Assembly: GCA_037200445.1 (NCBI GenBank)
Contig: JBBCGH010000001.1
Location: forward strand, 4,092,001-4,156,000
Reading direction: 5' to 3'
Length of the DNA: 64,000 nucleotides
Origin: Alphaproteobacteria bacterium
GTDB taxonomy: Bacteria > Pseudomonadota > Alphaproteobacteria > Rhizobiales > Xanthobacteraceae
In this document: piece after piece, positions 10,093 through 19,293 of the stretch
Numbering within the stretch: position 1 is the stretch's first letter
Layout: each line of letters starts with the position of its first letter
Notes under the pieces: generated by a model
What the model was told of the DNA's origin: nothing
What the model saw: only the letters and a program-made list of their open reading frames with translations
Database searches by the model: none
Made by a program: the position numbers and the translations under genes

Positions 10093-11486
10093 AACAAGCC
10101 GAAGCCCACACCCTGCATCCCGCCGCCGGCGCGACCGGCGCCATCGTGAATTTCGCGAGCGGCTTGCGCTACGCCGACCTCTCCGACGAGGTGCGCTACT
10201 ACGCGCGGCGTCATCTGCTCGACACCGTCGGCGTGATGATCGCGGGCGCGCCGGGCGATGTCGCGACCAATGCCGAGACAATGCTGGCGGGTGTGCGCAG
10301 CGGCGGCAGCATCCCGGTGCCCGGCCGCGCAAAACGCCACGACCTGCTCGACGCGGCTTTTCTCGGCGGCACGGCAGCGCATGGCATCGAACTGGACGAC
10401 GGCTATCGTGTCGGCTCGGCGCATTGCGGCTGCACGGTTGTGCCCGCCGCTCTCAGCGTCGGCTACGAGCGCGCGATTTCCGGCGCGCAGCTCATCGGAA
10501 CGGTGGTTGCTGGCTACGAAGTCGCGATCTGTCTCGCACGCGCCTGCGCGCCGGACCTGCGTCAGCGCGGCTTCCATCCGACCAGCGCGGTTGGCCCGTT
10601 CGGCGCGGCGGTCGCGGTGGCCAGGCTGCGCGGGCTCACCGCGCAACAGATCGCCGACGCACTCGGCATTGCGGCAAGCGCGGCGGCCGGCCTGTTCGCC
10701 TTCGTCAACGGCGGCGCCGACATCAAGCGCCTGCACGCGGGCCACGCCTCGCGCGAAGGTATCCAGGCTGCGCTACTCGCCGAGCTCGGGGTCAACGGCC
10801 CGCCGAACGTAATCGAGGCGCGCGACGGCTTCATGCAGGCTTTCGCGTTCGGCCGCTCCGACAGGGCACGCGCCATCGCGCTGCCGCCCGATGCGCCGTT
10901 CGGCATCACCGACTGCTACATCAAGCCGTACGCCTGCTGCCGCCATATCCAGCCAGCCGTCGAGGCGCTGTTCGGGCTGATGAACGACGAGAAGATCGAC
11001 GCCGACGAGATCAAGCACGTCGACGTCGAGACCTATCGCATTGCCGCCGAGCACGCGCACACCGGCTGGGACGATTACGCCAGCGCGCAGCTCTCCTTCC
11101 CGTACCTGATGGGACTGGCAGCGCGCTTCCGCGGCATCAAGGTGCGTCATTTCAACGAGGAAACCCGACGCGACCCGGCCTTCGGCGCGTTTGCCGAGAA
11201 GCTCATCATCACGGCGCCGCCCGAGATCGATCAGCTTTATCCCAAGCTCCGCCCGGCGCGCGTCACCGTGACCACGCCGCGCGGAAAATTCGTGCGGCAG
11301 GCCGACGAAGCGCTCGGCTCGCGGCTCGTGCCGCTCGACGATGCCGGGCTCACGCAGAAGTTCATCGACAATGTCGGACCGGTGCTGGGGGAGGTGCGCA
11401 CCAAGGCGCTGGTGAAGCAACTCTGGGATATCGAGATGGTCAAGGACATCCGGCCGCTGGTCGAAGCATCTGCGTTGGGCGCCTGA
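10089..11486 (+). CDS. MmgE/PrpD family protein
   Basis: A 465-residue member of the MmgE/PrpD family (2-methylcitrate dehydratase and cis-aconitate decarboxylase relatives). Signatures are RRHLLDTVGVMIAG near residue 38, HGIELDDGYR near 98 and the C-terminal domain with FGITDCYIKPYACCRHIQPA near 270. Family members eliminate water or CO2 from tricarboxylates or epimerise iminodisuccinates. The start at 10089 overlaps the hydrolase stop (ATGA). Its substrate is unknown; the adjacent dehydrogenase and TRAP binding protein suggest an imported organic acid. Confidence 0.9.
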   Translation: MKQAEAHTLHPAAGATGAIVNFASGLRYADLSDEVRYYARRHLLDTVGVMIAGAPGDVATNAETMLAGVRSGGSIPVPGRAKRHDLLDAAFLGGTAAHGIELDDGYRVGSAHCGCTVVPAALSVGYERAISGAQLIGTVVAGYEVAICLARACAPDLRQRGFHPTSAVGPFGAAVAVARLRGLTAQQIADALGIAASAAAGLFAFVNGGADIKRLHAGHASREGIQAALLAELGVNGPPNVIEARDGFMQAFAFGRSDRARAIALPPDAPFGITDCYIKPYACCRHIQPAVEALFGLMNDEKIDADEIKHVDVETYRIAAEHAHTGWDDYASAQLSFPYLMGLAARFRGIKVRHFNEETRRDPAFGAFAEKLIITAPPEIDQLYPKLRPARVTVTTPRGKFVRQADEALGSRLVPLDDAGLTQKFIDNVGPVLGEVRTKALVKQLWDIEMVKDIRPLVEASALGA

Positions 11487-11488
11487 CG

Positions 11489-12385
11489 ATGCTGGACATC
11501 AAGACAATCGGTTTCATCGGCATCGGCAACATGGGCCGGCCGATGGCCGCCAATCTCGTGAAAGGCGGCTATCAGGTCGTCGTCTATGACCTTGACGGCA
11601 AGCGCGCGCGCGAGGCCGCGGCGGGCATCGGCGCAAAGGCAGCCGAAACCCTCGCCGACCTCGGCAAGCAGGCCGATGCCATCATCACCATGCTGCCGAC
11701 CGGCAAGGAAGTCCGCGTCTGCTTGTTCGAGGCCGAGGCTGGCGCACTTGCGAATAATCTGCCGAAGGGCGCGCTCGTCATCGACATGAGTTCCTCCGAT
11801 CCGGTCGGGTCGCGCGCGACCCACGCCGATTGCGCCAAGCGCGGCCTCGCCTTCGTCGATGCGCCGGTGTCCGGCGGCGTGCCGCGCGCCACGGACGGCA
11901 CGCTTGCCATCATGATCGGCGGCGATGTGGCGGCGGTCGACGCGGCCAAACCGGTGCTTGCCAAGATGGGCAAGCGCTTGTTCGCGGTGGGCGGGCCCGG
12001 CAACGGTCACGCCATGAAGGCGCTGAACAATTTTGTCGCCGGCACAGCGTTCATTGCGGTGTCCGAGGCGCTGCTGGTGGGCCGGAAATTCGGCCTCGAC
12101 GCAGCGACAATGGTCGATGTCATGAACGTCTCGTCCGGCCAGAGTTTCAACACCGAGCATGTCGCCAAACAGCACGTCGTGTCGCGCCAGTTCGCCTCCG
12201 GCTTCGCGCTCGGCTTGCTCGCGAAGGATGTCGGGATCGCTGCCGATCTGGCCAACGCCATCGGCGTCGACAGCCCCCTCATCGGCACGTCCTCGGCGCT
12301 GCTTTTCGAAGCGCGCGACAGAGTGGGAGCCGAGAAGGATCACACGCTTGCCTACACATACTGGGAAAGCCGGGACGGCAAATGA
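11489..12385 (+). CDS. 3-hydroxyisobutyrate dehydrogenase-like NAD(P)-dependent oxidoreductase
   Basis: A 298-residue beta-hydroxyacid dehydrogenase. The N-terminal Rossmann motif GFIGIGNMGRPMAANL lies at residues 7-22, the substrate-binding motif DAPVSGGVPRATDGTLAIM near 124, and the catalytic lysine in HAMKALNNF near 173. It should oxidise a 3-hydroxy acid with NAD(P)+. It starts two bases after the MmgE/PrpD stop, in the same operon. The specific substrate (3-hydroxyisobutyrate, tartronate semialdehyde or another) cannot be decided. Confidence 0.9.
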   Translation: MLDIKTIGFIGIGNMGRPMAANLVKGGYQVVVYDLDGKRAREAAAGIGAKAAETLADLGKQADAIITMLPTGKEVRVCLFEAEAGALANNLPKGALVIDMSSSDPVGSRATHADCAKRGLAFVDAPVSGGVPRATDGTLAIMIGGDVAAVDAAKPVLAKMGKRLFAVGGPGNGHAMKALNNFVAGTAFIAVSEALLVGRKFGLDAATMVDVMNVSSGQSFNTEHVAKQHVVSRQFASGFALGLLAKDVGIAADLANAIGVDSPLIGTSSALLFEARDRVGAEKDHTLAYTYWESRDGK

Positions 12386-12446
12386 CGTGGCGGCGGCAGC
12401 CGCGATTGTGATAAGCAATAACAAAATCAGTTACGGGAGGGACGCC

Positions 12447-13466
12447 ATGAAACACATCGGAAAAATTGTCGCGCTCGCCGCGCTGCTCTGCGCCGCGCCT
12501 GCGCTCGCGCAGGACAAAGCGGTGGAATGGCGCTTCGCGCATTGGGTGCCGGCCTCGCATCCGATGCACCCGGCGGCCGAAGCGTGGGCGGCCTCGATCG
12601 AGAAGGCCTCCGGCGGCACGATCAAAATGAAGATCTATCCGGCCCAGCAGCTCGGCAAGGCGTTCGACCACTACAACATGGCGCGCGACGGCATCGCCGA
12701 CGTGGCGCACGTCAACCCCGGCTACGAGCCTGGCCGCTTCCCGGTGATGGGCGCGATGGAGCTGCCGTTCCTGTTCGCGAACGCGAAGGAAGGCAGCGCC
12801 GCGCTCGATGCCTGGTACCGCAAGTACGCCGGCAAGGAGATGGCCGACGTCCACTACTGCCTCACCTTCGCGCACGACCCCGGCACGTTCCATTCCACCA
12901 AGAAGAAGATCCTCGTGCCCGGCGACATCAAGGGCATGAAGGTGCGCCCCGCGAACGCCACCATCGCGCGCTTCATCACGCTGCTCGGCGGCACCAACGT
13001 TCAGGCGTCCGCGCCGGAGTCGCGCGACGTGCTCGAAAAGGGCGTTGCTGAAGCAATCACCTTCCCGTGGGGGTCGATCGTGCTGTTCGGCATCGACAAG
13101 GTGACGAAGTATCACCTCGATGCGGCGTTCTACGTCACCGAGCAGGGCTGGGTGATCAACAAGGCCAAGTACGAGGCGCTCTCGGCCGCGCAGAAAAAGG
13201 TGATCGACGATCACTGCACGCCGCAATGGGCCGAGAAGATCGCCGACCCGTGGGCGACCTTCGAGGCCGCCGGGCGCGACAAGATCAAGGCGCAGCCGGG
13301 CCAGGAGCTCGATGCGATCACGCCCGCGCAGCTCGCCGAATGGCGCAAGGCTGCCGAGCCGCTCTATGCCGAATGGGCCGAGAACGCCAGGAAGGCCGGC
13401 TACAATCCGGACGAGATCATGAAGGATCTCAAGGACAGCCTCACAAAGTACAAGTCGTTGTATTAG
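12447..13466 (+). CDS. TRAP transporter substrate-binding protein, DctP family
   Basis: A 339-residue periplasmic binding protein. The start at 12447 follows GGGAGG, and residues 1-21 are a signal peptide ending ALAQ. The mature protein starts with EWRFAHWVPASHP and has PAQQLGKAFDHYNM, GMKVRPANA and FPWGS, the typical DctP core with its carboxylate-binding arginine in the KVRPAN region. No DctQ or DctM membrane genes are seen in the window, so either the channel is encoded elsewhere or the protein works with another TRAP system. It probably imports the acid processed by the upstream enzymes. Confidence 0.9.
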   Translation: MKHIGKIVALAALLCAAPALAQDKAVEWRFAHWVPASHPMHPAAEAWAASIEKASGGTIKMKIYPAQQLGKAFDHYNMARDGIADVAHVNPGYEPGRFPVMGAMELPFLFANAKEGSAALDAWYRKYAGKEMADVHYCLTFAHDPGTFHSTKKKILVPGDIKGMKVRPANATIARFITLLGGTNVQASAPESRDVLEKGVAEAITFPWGSIVLFGIDKVTKYHLDAAFYVTEQGWVINKAKYEALSAAQKKVIDDHCTPQWAEKIADPWATFEAAGRDKIKAQPGQELDAITPAQLAEWRKAAEPLYAEWAENARKAGYNPDEIMKDLKDSLTKYKSLY

Positions 13467-13467
13467 A

Positions 13468-13484
13468 CCGAGCTACAAGCTCGG
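13468..13484 (+). terminator. Hairpin directly after the TRAP binding-protein gene
   Basis: CCGAGC and GCTCGG form a perfect 6-bp stem with loop TACAA one base after the stop codon. There is no clear T-run, so it may be an RNA-stabilising or rho-dependent end rather than a full intrinsic terminator. Confidence 0.4.
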
Positions 13485-13488
13485 TGTA

Positions 13489-13600
13489 CTCCCCTCCCCC
13501 TTGCGGGGAGGGGTTGGGGGTGGGGGTCCGTCACTAGGTGCGCCGTCTTTGCCGCAAACTCTGACCCCCCTCCCTAACCCTCCCCCTCAAGGGGGGAGGG
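13489..13600. repeat. C-rich/G-rich inverted repeat element
   Basis: A CTCCCCTCCCCC...GGGGAGGGG hairpin on the left and a CCCTCCCCCTC...GAGGG-type arm on the right form a larger imperfect inverted repeat that fills the gap between the TRAP binding-protein gene and the AroE-like gene. A related, shorter structure lies at 58601-58652. Such elements are common intergenic repeats in this order; it has no coding capacity. Confidence 0.6.
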
Positions 13601-13654
13601 AACAGACCGGAGCAAGACGCTCCACCTTTCCGACTAGCAAATGAAGCGAAAACC

Positions 13655-14446
13655 ATGCTCCCCGCTCTCAACGGCGCAACGCGCATCCACGTCACCATCG
13701 GCGATCCGATCGCGCAGGTGAAATCGCCTGCCGGCGTGACGCAGGGCTTCTACGCGCGCGGCGCCGACGCGATCATGATCCCGCTGCAGGTGAAACCCGC
13801 GGACATCGACGAGTTCTTTCATCTCGCCAAGAAGCTGCCCAACCTCGACGGCATCATCATCACGGTGCCGCACAAGCCGGTGGCGTTCCGCCATTGCGAC
13901 ACGACCACCGAGCGCGCGCGTGTGCTCGAGGTCTGCAACGTGATGCGCCGTACCGCCGACGGCCGCTGGACCGGCGACATGACCGACGGCGGCGGTTTCG
14001 TCGATGCACTTAAGCGCAACGGGTTCGACCCCAAAGGCAAACGCGCGTTGCAGGTCGGCGCCGGCGGCGCCGGCTCGGCGCTCGCTCTCTCCCTGACGAT
14101 GGAAGGTGCGAGCGTGACCCTGTGCGATCTCGACACCGCCAAGCGCGACGCGCTGATCGCGCGGCTCGGCAAACACGGTCATGGGGTCGCCGCGACCGAC
14201 AAGGTCGACCCTTCGGGCTTCGACCTCATCGTCAACGCGACGCCGGCGGGCATGAAGCCAGGCGATCCGCTCCCGGTCGATGCGTCGAAGCTGTCAGCCG
14301 GTCAGTTCGTTGCCGACGTGATCACGATCCCGGCGATGACGCCGCTGCTCGAAGCCGCGAAGGCCAAAGGCTGCGGCACGCAGACCGGCGTCGAGATGTT
14401 CAACGCGCAGGTCGATTTCATCAGCGAGTTCTTGCTGGGGAAGTGA
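13655..14446 (+). CDS. Shikimate/quinate dehydrogenase-like protein (AroE family)
   Basis: A 263-residue AroE-family NAD(P) oxidoreductase. It has the N-terminal substrate pocket IGDPIAQVKSP (residues 11-21), the catalytic lysine in IITVPHK near 74, the aspartate-containing GDMTDGGGF near 108 and the dinucleotide motif VGAGGAGSAL near 131. The setting in a catabolic cluster and the replacement of the biosynthetic NTDG by MTDG suggest a catabolic paralogue acting on quinate or a related hydroxy acid rather than the housekeeping aroE. This functional split is an inference. Confidence 0.82.
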   Translation: MLPALNGATRIHVTIGDPIAQVKSPAGVTQGFYARGADAIMIPLQVKPADIDEFFHLAKKLPNLDGIIITVPHKPVAFRHCDTTTERARVLEVCNVMRRTADGRWTGDMTDGGGFVDALKRNGFDPKGKRALQVGAGGAGSALALSLTMEGASVTLCDLDTAKRDALIARLGKHGHGVAATDKVDPSGFDLIVNATPAGMKPGDPLPVDASKLSAGQFVADVITIPAMTPLLEAAKAKGCGTQTGVEMFNAQVDFISEFLLGK

Positions 14447-14449
14447 CCC

Positions 14450-14570
14450 GTGTCCCGGGCGCAGCGCAGCATGCAATGATGCGCTGCTGATCCGGGATCG
14501 CCCCAAGCTCCGAGCTTTGGGCGGTCCCGGTTCTGCACTGCGGCACTCCGCGCCGCAGTGCGCCCGGGAC
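14450..14570. repeat. Short interspersed inverted-repeat element, family B (copy 2)
   Basis: About 121 bp ending in perfect inverted repeats GTCCCGGGCGC (14452) and GCGCCCGGGAC (ending 14570), with an inner arm pair around CGGGATCGCCC/GGGCGGTCCCG. It is the reverse-orientation partner of the element at 5786-5907 and again sits between convergent genes. Confidence 0.75.
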
Positions 14571-14575
14571 TCCAA

Positions 14576-15595
14576 TTAGTTCATCAGCCCCTGCTTCGCG
14601 ATCCAGTCGGCGACCAGCTTCGCAACCTCGTCCGAGTTGCGGTCCATCATCAGCATGTGCGTGTTGCCCTTGATGCCCATCTTGGGCAGGTCGAAGGTAT
14701 CGACCGTGCCGCCCGCCTGCTTGATCGCTGCCGCCCACTTCTCCGGCTGCGGCCGGATCTTCTGCCAGATCGCGTGCTTGTCGTGGTAGTCGCCCCACAC
14801 GACGAGCAACGGAATGCCTTTCACCTTGGCGGCGTCGGCCTTGGCGGGATCGGGCGCGCCGGATGGCTCGACCGCGACCAGCGCCTTCACCTTGTCGGGC
14901 GCGGTGAGCGCGGCATTGAAGCCGAAATTGGCGCCCTGGCTGTGCACCACGATGATGCACGGGCACACCTTCTGCACCAGCTCGTCGTAGGCCTTCTGCG
15001 TTGCGGCGTCATTGGTCAGCCAGCGCGGCACGCCCTGCCGCATGAAGTTGTCGAGCGCCTCGACCGGGAACTGCTGGCCCTCGAACGTCTCGCGCTTGCC
15101 GCCCGGCTCGTAGAGCGGGCCGAAACGAAACAGTTCCCACGCTTCCTTCTTGGTGCGGAAGACCGGCTCGGTCTTGAAGATCTCCGGATAGCGCGCCCAA
15201 GAGGCGCGGCCGCGCTCGACCGCGTCGGACACATACGTGTCGTAGCCGGCTTGCAAGAAGAATTGCTGCCAGCCGGGCTTGCCGTCCGGCTTCGTCTCCC
15301 AGGTCACACCGGTCAACCCGCCGCCGTGCCACAGCAGCAGCGGCACCTTGGCCTTGGGCTGCGCGAGCTTCACATATTGCACGTACATCTGTTCGACGAG
15401 GAATTCGCCGTTCGGGTCGAGCTTGATCGGCGGCATGCCGGCGCTGAACGAGACCTCCTTGGTCGGCAGGCCGGAGAGCGTCTCGGTGTGCCCGCCGATA
15501 TGAAAGCTTCCGACTTCCTTGACCAGATAGTCGGCCGCGGCCGGCGTAGCGGCGAGCGCCGCAGCGAATGCGAGCGTCAATGCGCGCATGGACAT
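14576..15595 (-). CDS. Secreted alpha/beta hydrolase (esterase)
   Basis: A 339-residue exported esterase-like protein. Residues 1-21 are a signal peptide (ending PAAA). The mature enzyme has LLLWHGGGLTG near residue 88 for the oxyanion hole, a nucleophile elbow HSQGAN near 217 and a late histidine in KGNTHMLMMD near 315. It probably hydrolyses an ester in the periplasm. It is transcribed toward the repeat at 14450 and lies downstream of the ABC permease/ATPase pair on the same strand; a functional link with that importer is possible. Confidence 0.85.
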   Translation of the reverse strand: MSMRALTLAFAAALAATPAAADYLVKEVGSFHIGGHTETLSGLPTKEVSFSAGMPPIKLDPNGEFLVEQMYVQYVKLAQPKAKVPLLLWHGGGLTGVTWETKPDGKPGWQQFFLQAGYDTYVSDAVERGRASWARYPEIFKTEPVFRTKKEAWELFRFGPLYEPGGKRETFEGQQFPVEALDNFMRQGVPRWLTNDAATQKAYDELVQKVCPCIIVVHSQGANFGFNAALTAPDKVKALVAVEPSGAPDPAKADAAKVKGIPLLVVWGDYHDKHAIWQKIRPQPEKWAAAIKQAGGTVDTFDLPKMGIKGNTHMLMMDRNSDEVAKLVADWIAKQGLMN

Positions 15596-15646
15596 GCCTC
15601 CCTTCGATTGTTGTGAAAGGAGCGTAGCAGCGTTCCGGCAGGGCCG

Positions 15647-16438
15647 CTATCGCGCGTCCATCGCCGCCACCGGGCGCCAGACGAGGAGCCGCTTCTCGAT
15701 CGCCGTGACGATCATGTCGATGATGATCACGAACACCGCGAGCACGAACATGCCGGCGAACACGCCCGCCACGTCGAACACGCCCTCGGCCTGCTGGATG
15801 ATGTAACCGAGGCCGGCCGCGGACCCGAGATATTCGCCCACCACCGCGCCCACCACGGCGAACCCGACCGAGGTGTGCAGCGAGGAGAACATCCAGGAGA
15901 GCGCCGAAGGCCAATAGACGTGGCGCATCAGCTGCCGCTCGCTCATGCCGAGCATGCGCGCGTTGGCGAGCACCGTCGGGCTCACCTCCTTCACACCCTG
16001 ATAGACGTTGAAGAACACGATGAAGAAGACCAGCGTCACGCCAAGCGCGACCTTCGACGCGATGCCGAGCCCGAACCAGAGCGCGAAGATCGGCGCCAGT
16101 ACGACACGCGGCAGCGCGTTGAGCATCTTCACGTAAGGATCGAACACGGAATTGATCGCGGGCTTGCGCGCAAACCAGAAGCCGATCAGCACACCGGCGA
16201 GCGATCCTACGACGAAGGCGAGCATCGCCTCGACCAGCGTGATCCACAGGTGCTTCCAGATCGTGCCCTCGACGAACCAGCGCACGATCCGCGAGGCGAC
16301 GTCGACCGGCGTGGAGAAGAAGAACGGCGGCAACAGCCGCACGCCGGCGATGTCGTAGGTGGAAAAAACATGCCAGAACGCGATGCACGCAACCGCAACG
16401 AGGATTTGGAGCGCCAGAAGCGTTGCCCGGTTCATCAT
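15647..16438 (-). CDS. ABC transporter permease, nitrate/sulfonate/taurine type
   Basis: A 263-residue inner-membrane permease with about six hydrophobic segments. The EAA loop (SPTVLANARMLGMSERQLMRHVYWPSA split around residues 140-166) is typical of SsuC/TauC/NrtB-like permeases. Its start overlaps the stop of the ATPase gene by 4 bases, so the two are coupled. The first of two adjacent Met codons is used here; either is possible. No cognate binding protein is present nearby. Confidence 0.9.
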   Translation of the reverse strand: MMNRATLLALQILVAVACIAFWHVFSTYDIAGVRLLPPFFFSTPVDVASRIVRWFVEGTIWKHLWITLVEAMLAFVVGSLAGVLIGFWFARKPAINSVFDPYVKMLNALPRVVLAPIFALWFGLGIASKVALGVTLVFFIVFFNVYQGVKEVSPTVLANARMLGMSERQLMRHVYWPSALSWMFSSLHTSVGFAVVGAVVGEYLGSAAGLGYIIQQAEGVFDVAGVFAGMFVLAVFVIIIDMIVTAIEKRLLVWRPVAAMDAR

Positions 16439-17271
16439 CCGCCTCCCGTCTGCTGATAGCCCTTCATCACCTCGTCCTTCAGGGCTTCCCAGATTTCGCG
16501 ATGCAGTTCATGGAAGGCTCGCTCGAGCTTCACCTCGCCGATGTCGCGCGGGCGCGCCAGCGGCACTTTCCAGTTGCCGATGATGCGCGCCGCGGGTCCT
16601 GCCGACATGATCACCACGCGGTCCGAGAGCGCGATCGCCTCCTCGAGATCGTGGGTGACGAACAGCACCGCCTTGCGGTCGGCGCTCCACAGGTCGAGCA
16701 GCAGGTTGCCCATGATCTGGCGCGTCTGCGCATCGAGCGGGCCGAACGGCTCGTCCATCAGCAGGATCTTCGGATCGCGGATCAGGACCTGCACCAGGCC
16801 GACGCGCTTGCGCTGTCCGCCCGAGAGCATGTGCGGATAGCGGTCACCGAACGTGCCGAGGCCGACCCGGATGAGCCATTGTTGCGCGCGCTCGCGCGCC
16901 TCACCCTTGGCGGTGCCGGCGATTTCCAGCCCGATCGCGACGTTTTCGGTGGCGGTTTTCCAGGGAAAGAGGGCCTCGGCCTGAAACAGATATCCAGCCT
17001 GGCGGTTGAGCCCGGTCAATCCGCTGCCGAAGATAGTCGCGGTGCCGTTCGAGGGCGCAAGCAGGCCTGCGGCGACATTGAGCAGCGTCGACTTGCCGCA
17101 GCCCGTGGGACCGACAATCGCGACGAACTCGCCGTCCGCCACATCGAGCGAGGCGCGCTGGACAGCCGTGTAGGTCCCGCCATCCGCAAGGCGGAAGGTG
17201 ACGTCGACCTCCTTCAGCGAAATGGCCGGCGTCGCGACGGTGGCCGCGGGCGCGCTTGAACCTGCGGCCAT
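16435..17271 (-). CDS. ABC transporter ATP-binding protein, nitrate/sulfonate/taurine type
   Basis: A 278-residue ATPase with Walker A GPTGCGKST near residue 50, LSGGQRKR near 146 and Walker B ILLMDEPFGPLD near 166, followed by FVTHDLEEA. It belongs to the SsuB/TauB/NrtD group and energises the permease encoded just downstream. The start at 17271 gives the normal family length; the open frame extends further upstream only into a repeat element. Substrate unknown because the binding protein is absent from the window. Confidence 0.9.
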   Translation of the reverse strand: MAAGSSAPAATVATPAISLKEVDVTFRLADGGTYTAVQRASLDVADGEFVAIVGPTGCGKSTLLNVAAGLLAPSNGTATIFGSGLTGLNRQAGYLFQAEALFPWKTATENVAIGLEIAGTAKGEARERAQQWLIRVGLGTFGDRYPHMLSGGQRKRVGLVQVLIRDPKILLMDEPFGPLDAQTRQIMGNLLLDLWSADRKAVLFVTHDLEEAIALSDRVVIMSAGPAARIIGNWKVPLARPRDIGEVKLERAFHELHREIWEALKDEVMKGYQQTGGG

Positions 17272-17321
17272 GCGTTTCCTCTGTTTGGATGGCACCCTGT
17301 CGGGCAAGCTAGCAAGGAGTC

Positions 17322-17438
17322 GTAGGGCGGGCAAAGGAGCACTCGGATCGGCGCTTCGCGCCGTCCGAGCACGGGCTCCGCGACGTGCCCGCCATCTCGC
17401 GGGCGGTGGGCACGCGCTTCGCGCTTTGCCCACCCTAC
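17322..17438. repeat. Short interspersed inverted-repeat element, family C (copy 1)
   Basis: About 117 bp with inverted ends GTAGGGCGGGCAAAG and CTTTGCCCACCCTAC (one mismatch) and internal GC hairpins. A shorter copy of the same family lies at 31854-31929. It occupies the gap between the ATPase gene and the end of the sulfatase-like gene. Confidence 0.8.
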
Positions 17439-17441
17439 AAG

Positions 17442-19154
17442 TTACAATCCCTTGATCAATCCCGCGTCGATCAGCAGCCGGTTGAACCGGCGCGCTTCGG
17501 CCCCGCTGTTGCAACGATAGAACAAGCCGTGACAGCGCTCCAGGATGCGCTTCTGTTCGCTGAACGATGCATCGAGCGGCAGACCGGCAGCTTCCAGCAA
17601 AACAACCGGCAAATACGGGGCATCCAGCCTCGGCAGCGCGCTCGATACATCCAACGGCTGGAAGTTCACCGCATCGATCGCATAGTAGGTGGTGAAGTAA
17701 CGCGGGTCGCGCTGGCGGATGTGTTGCGCGATGGCGGCGGGATCGAGCGTCGGCTCGAGCAACGTCATCGCAAGCCCGGGCAGATGATCGCCGAACCGCA
17801 CGATCAGGAACGACTCGCTCGGAAAGTCCTTGCGCAGCTTCTCGACGAAGCTCGCGTAATCCTGCGCGCTCATCGCCTGACGGCGCTGGTACTCATCGAC
17901 TTCGGGGGAATTGCCCGGCGCAGGCCAGTCCGGCATCGCGTCGGGCCGGAAGCGGTAGTTCCACGGGAAATGGTTCGCGATCGTGTAGACGAACAGGAAC
18001 AGCGGCTGTTTGTTCTTGTTTTGCGCGATCACGCCCCTCGCGGCATCATAGAAGAAACTGTCGGGCTCGACGCCGTTGGCGCCCATCACCTTGGCGTCGT
18101 AGAAATTCTCGATGCCGGCGGTTTCCTGGAAGCGCCGCGCACTCAGGAATGCGCCGAGAAACGAATAGAAGCTGTAGGTCTTGTAGCCGCAGCGGCGCAG
18201 CGCCCATGGCAATCCACGCTCCACCCGTCCCGCGGCGATCCGCGTGACGAAATCGGCGAAGCGCCCATAAGACCGCACCGACAGGCCGGTCAGCACGTTG
18301 TATTCGGTGAACCAGCTAGGGCCTCCTGCGCCCTCAACGACGAAGGAGCGATTCTTGCCGTCGAAGGACGTGAAATGCCGTTGATACTCGGGCGCAGTCT
18401 TGATGCCCGGCAAGTTGGTGATGTCGAAGCTCGATTCATCGAACACCAAGACGATATGCGGCGGCCTGTGCGCCGGCGCGCACACGTCGCCACCGACAAC
18501 AGGCTTGAAGTGCTCGACCAGCTGCGTGTCCGACTCGAGCAGCCCGCGTGAGAGATAATCGCCGATCGCGGTGACAGCCGAGCGCGCGTATTTGGAGAAA
18601 TATTGTCCGCTGTAGAACTCGTTCTCGGGATCGCTCGGGTTCGCCTTGGCGAGGGTCACCAGTCCGGCAAAACACAACGCGATGCCGAGCAAGGCGGTGC
18701 GCGGACGCACGCGAACGGGATCGAACCACCAGATCGCGCCCATGAGCGGCACCGCGAGCAACGCCGCGATCGCAACGTCCCGGCCGAGACCGGGAAATAC
18801 CGTCATCAGGAATTCGATCGTGTCAGTATCGATGATCATCAGGTCAACGAAGTTGACCGTCATGAACAGCACGCTGTGCTTGAGCTGCGACAGCAGGATA
18901 AGCAGAACAAGCCAGGCGAGCGAGATCGCGCCCGCAACCGCCGGCCGGCGCAACACCGCGATCCAGCAGAAGTTGAAAAAACCCCATCCGACCGCGAACG
19001 CAGCCTTTGAGACGAGATCACCCTCGGTCATCAGCATGATCGCCAGGGCTACGAGGTGCGGCGCGAAAATCAGGAGTGTGCGCGCGACGCCGAGACGGAC
19101 GAGGCTGTCTGGGACGGTTATACGACTGGCAACGGCGGAAACAGCGGGCGGCAT
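17442..19154 (-). CDS. Membrane-anchored sulfatase/phosphoglycerol transferase-like protein
   Basis: A 570-residue protein. Residues ~20-180 hold about five hydrophobic segments, and residues ~230-500 form an alkaline-phosphatase-superfamily domain (PHIVLVFDESSFDI with the metal/nucleophile region, GPSWFTEYNVLTG, and IVRFGDHLPG with the late metal-binding Asp-His). This layout matches LtaS/OpgB/EptA-like enzymes that transfer phospho-head groups in the periplasm, here perhaps to glucans or lipid. The nucleophile region reads SSFD and then GGPSWFTEY, so the exact catalytic residue is uncertain. It is a single-gene unit. Confidence 0.85.
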   Translation of the reverse strand: MPPAVSAVASRITVPDSLVRLGVARTLLIFAPHLVALAIMLMTEGDLVSKAAFAVGWGFFNFCWIAVLRRPAVAGAISLAWLVLLILLSQLKHSVLFMTVNFVDLMIIDTDTIEFLMTVFPGLGRDVAIAALLAVPLMGAIWWFDPVRVRPRTALLGIALCFAGLVTLAKANPSDPENEFYSGQYFSKYARSAVTAIGDYLSRGLLESDTQLVEHFKPVVGGDVCAPAHRPPHIVLVFDESSFDITNLPGIKTAPEYQRHFTSFDGKNRSFVVEGAGGPSWFTEYNVLTGLSVRSYGRFADFVTRIAAGRVERGLPWALRRCGYKTYSFYSFLGAFLSARRFQETAGIENFYDAKVMGANGVEPDSFFYDAARGVIAQNKNKQPLFLFVYTIANHFPWNYRFRPDAMPDWPAPGNSPEVDEYQRRQAMSAQDYASFVEKLRKDFPSESFLIVRFGDHLPGLAMTLLEPTLDPAAIAQHIRQRDPRYFTTYYAIDAVNFQPLDVSSALPRLDAPYLPVVLLEAAGLPLDASFSEQKRILERCHGLFYRCNSGAEARRFNRLLIDAGLIKGL

Positions 19155-19293
19155 GAACCCTACGCGGCCGCGCCCGGACCCAAATCGAACATCCCAGCCA
19201 GGCGACAGTCGGGCGTCATCAAACTGTAATCAAAGCGTCATGGCAAGGGCGCGGCCGATTCCGCGCGGTGCAGGCTCCGACCGCGGTTAGTGC

